From assembly GCA_014529385.2 (NCBI GenBank), contig CM043947.1, positions 133,193,891 through 133,257,890 on the forward strand: a stretch of 64,000 nucleotides of DNA, in the 5' to 3' direction. Below are positions 61,801 to 64,000 of the stretch, one piece after another. Position numbers and translations under genes: made by a program. The notes below the pieces were generated by a model that worked only from the letters and a program-made list of their open reading frames with translations, ran no database searches and was not told where the DNA came from. The first letter of the stretch is position 1. Each line of letters starts with the position of its first letter. The DNA comes from Adiantum capillus-veneris (lineage: Eukaryota > Streptophyta > Polypodiopsida > Polypodiales > Pteridaceae).

Positions 61801-62080
61801 CTTGATTCAATATTGGGCACCTTGCGCGAGAAAAAGTGGGATGACAGATACTCAAGCTTACAGTAATTGTTGGAAGGGTTATTGGGCTGTCAACTATAAG
61901 GACCCACAAGTGTGGGAAACTATAGATGCAATTGTTTGGTCCTGGAGACCCAACAAAGAAGGACCATTTTCTAGAATAAAGATTCCAGAAAGACATGCTC
62001 TAAAAGCCAAAGAAGGCCTCACTCGTGCACATCAGCCACACTTGGATCAAAGTTCAGATATGGTATCAAATGTGGAGTAG
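58872..62080 (+). pseudogene. Transposon-like DUF8039/DUF7869-type gene, interrupted
   Basis: Acceptor TTACTTACAG ends one base before the ATG at 58873. The N-terminus (GEKVHMILDNEIVGIGCV ... LVEECLKDVVLPFPTMD) resembles the DUF8039 domain of plant transposon proteins. A Cys cluster (SCIDCCAQKCCQF) follows, then TGA at 59758-59760; the same frame resumes for about 500 codons. That part has FSKCNIC, IIHDKMDQKKTAIP, LLQLDNCAGENKN and MVGHTHEDIDAMFSRF, hallmarks of DUF7869-type proteins whose spaced acidic residues suggest an RNase H/DDE-like fold (inference). Near 61265-61280 the frame shifts, and a TGA interrupts at 61403-61405. The C-terminus (HQGDFLMLVPSD, YPVWLAMALSDID) continues to TAG at 62080. 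Three lesions indicate a dead copy of a mobile-element or domesticated gene. The absence of other introns fits a transposon-derived coding exon. Confidence 0.75.
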
Positions 62081-62375
62081 AATTATGTGGAGCTTCTATT
62101 GTGACTATACTAGTCAATTTGTAAACAAAATCTTTTTTGTATCTTCCTTTGTTTTATGTAATTTATAGTTATTATTCAAATCCATGTATTGTACATCCTC
62201 TTGACTTTTGGTGTTTATCAACACCACAATCCTATGAGATTTTCACTTTATTTACTAGCCACACACCTCAATTTTTCCCACTTTAAGTGGAAAATTCCCA
62301 AATTACATGAATTCGGTCGATTTGGAGATTCCCATAATGTGAGATTTTTACCAAAATACCTAATATGGTCTTGAT
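62081..62375. other. 3' flank of the DUF7869-like pseudogene
   Basis: This is AT-rich downstream sequence, presumably 3' untranslated. It ends in ATACCTAATATGGTCTTGA, the inverted counterpart of the phrase bordering satellite A at 18672. Confidence 0.4.
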
Positions 62376-62780
62376 TTGTTACTAGCACAGAGGGCACCCT
62401 ATGGCCCAAAGGCCATAGAGTGACAACATGTAGCATAAAGGGTTTCTTACTAGCATAAGAGGCAGACCTTGTGGCCCTCGGTTCATAGGGTGCCAACATA
62501 AAGCAGATATGGTTTCTTACTAGTGCTCATAGAGGGCATCTTGTGGCCCTATGACAACCCATGGCCTTAGGGCCATAGGGTGACACATAAATAAAATACC
62601 ATATGGCTTTGAAGCCATATATCTATTTATATGTGAAGACCTCCAAACAATCCTAACCCTATGGCCTTGAGGCCATAAACACACATATTTTGGATTATCT
62701 TAAAGTCATAGAGATATCTACAAAGAGAACTATATGGCCTGAAGGCCATAAGAAACTTAGTCAAGGAAATCATCCAATGC
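62376..62780 (-). repeat. Satellite A, short degenerate array
   Basis: Units with GGGCACCCTATGGCCCAAAGGCCATAG and AAGGGTTTCTTACTAGCATA linkers are in the orientation of 17160-18675. Copies become short and degenerate by 62700, with isolated hairpins such as TATGGCCTGAAGGCCATA at 62732-62749. The remaining stretch to 62980 is unique, without a recognised gene. Confidence 0.7.
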
Positions 62781-63026
62781 AAGAAGATCATGGCAATAGA
62801 AAATGAGACTTCTGCTCTAGAGCTTAAAGGCATAAATGTTTCTCCAAGTATACTTCTAGGCGCCACCATCATGGACAAAGAACTAATGTAGATAGATACA
62901 GATTAGGAATCTCTAGACAATAAGGAGCATAAAAATAAATTCATTGTAGATGTGTTATCAGTTAGTAAATTTCCTTTTTGCGTAGCATAAAGCATAACAA
63001 GTATGTATGTGGGTGTTTCATGAGAA

Positions 63027-63220
63027 GCACCCTGTGGCCTGAAGGTCATACGGTTCCCTCTATGCTACTAAGAATCTATTTGTGCTCTATGCTCTATCGT
63101 CTATGCTCTATGATCTATATTGAATTCCTATGGCCCCTAGACCACAAGGCGCCCTCATTGTTTCCAAAAAACCCTCATTGTTTTGCTATGGCCCCAGGGC
63201 CATAGCTCTCTATGCCGGTG
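63027..63220 (+). repeat. Partial third copy of palindrome-arm sequence
   Basis: This closely matches 7488-7664 of the left arm (and its mirror near 12015-12190): CCCTCTATGCTACTAAGAATCT, the CTCTATGCTCTATC micro-repeat, TGATCTATATTGA, CAAGGCGCCCTCATTG, and the hairpin CTATGGCCCCAGGGCCATAG. Similarity stops abruptly after CTCTATGCCG. Confidence 0.75.
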
Positions 63221-64000
63221 CCAGGAGTTTTTTGGAGCAAGGGATTGCGCATATGTACATATACATGCATGGTGCATCAAATAAAGAATTGCCCATTTTT
63301 CAGAGCCAGGTGGTTACGTGGGGCCCACATGTGTACAGGTAGGATAGGGTGTACATAGTGCATCGATTTTCACTATTACCAATACCACTGTGTTTTTCTA
63401 CAATAAGGAGGAGTTGATAGCGCGTAAAACTTCTCGAGGAATCTATCCGTGGGCCGACGACATGAGGTAAGTAGGTGCGTCAGATGGCATCTAGTGGCGC
63501 CAGGAGGTCGAATGGGGTCAATACTTGCACGCACGTGGATGAGTACAGCCACGACGTGGGTGTTTTCTTGTGATACTTATGCAGAAAGGTCATCATGAGG
63601 ACCACTTTTTGGGACTACTTCACGTGGTTGCGGGATGCATTATTGGGAAAGCTGAGTGCCAGGTGTGTGGATGATGAAAAAAGGTGACAACTATGCACTG
63701 CGAGGTCAGTTTTTGGCATGTTCGGGGTCCGTTTGAGGTCATCTAAAAGGCCACGGGTGCCCAAATAATAAAGCTAAGTGTGGGAACTGAAAAAACTGAG
63801 AGAGGACCAGAAAAAACGTGGAGAAGAGAGGAGGAACAGCCGCAACTGTGTTTTTGCTCATTTTGGAGCATTTTTTGGCCCTAAACTGCTCATCGGAGGT
63901 CCGATTTGAGCGTTGTGACATTGTAGGGTGGGTTTTTTGGCCGTTCCGGACGCAATTGCGCTGTCCATTTTGCCAAACTCCTCACATATTTTTTGTTGTT
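63221..64000. other. Higher-GC unassigned sequence at the window end
   Basis: Composition changes to more balanced GC with CACGTGG/CGACGTGG-type words. No satellite, protein family or terminal repeat is recognised. It could be the edge of an LTR element running out of the window. Confidence 0.3.

Overview
The window reads as nuclear DNA of a large-genome plant. Introns are short (80-84 bp) with GTAAGT/GTATGT donors and pyrimidine-rich acceptors, the DNA is AT-rich, satellite arrays fill most of the space, and the protein families seen (NIF/FCP1-like phosphatase, SET, and a DUF8039-like plus DUF7869-like transposon-type protein) are eukaryotic. A non-seed land plant (fern, lycophyte or bryophyte) is my best guess, but the species cannot be fixed from the sequence. 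There are no operons, tRNAs, rRNAs or CRISPR arrays.

Layout. (1) 1-1618: unique AT-rich DNA, a 35-bp tandem repeat, then satellite family A, whose units carry a CCCTATGGCC/GGCCATAGGG palindrome. (2) 1619-18057: a very large inverted repeat with arms of about 7.3 and 7.4 kb around a 1.7-kb satellite spacer. Each arm carries one copy of a two-exon gene with a DGQH-type (ParB/DndB-like) motif. Both copies share the same frameshifts and TGA stop, and the left copy has a further stop and a 144-bp deletion. (3) 18058-20680: the end of satellite A, then satellite family B in one orientation. (4) 21345-34905, minus strand: the most interesting locus. Two intact exons of a paralogue of the arm gene end in a phase-1 donor. 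Downstream lie three separate terminal exons (a SET domain and two NIF-phosphatase domains). Each starts in phase 1 behind a good acceptor and ends in its own stop codon. (5) 34975-54665: a nearly 20-kb higher-order array of family B (8-box units of 442 or 425 bp, about 44 copies), inverted relative to the family B array at 22.4-26.3 kb. (6) 54.7-58.8 kb: AT-rich DNA, microsatellites, a GC-rich dispersed fragment and more family B. (7) 58872-62080, plus strand: a transposon-like DUF8039/DUF7869-type gene broken by two TGA codons and a frameshift. (8) 62.4-64 kb: satellite A again, including a fragment of the palindrome-arm sequence, then unassigned DNA.

The main hypothesis is that the minus-strand locus is one gene. 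Its DGQH-motif N-terminal half could be joined by alternative splicing to one of three interchangeable C-terminal effector exons (SET, NIF-1 or NIF-2), all compatible in phase. The inverted family B arrays lying in the introns could pair in the pre-mRNA and influence which exon is used. The reading frames and splice signals are visible in the sequence; the alternative splicing and the RNA-structure role are inference.
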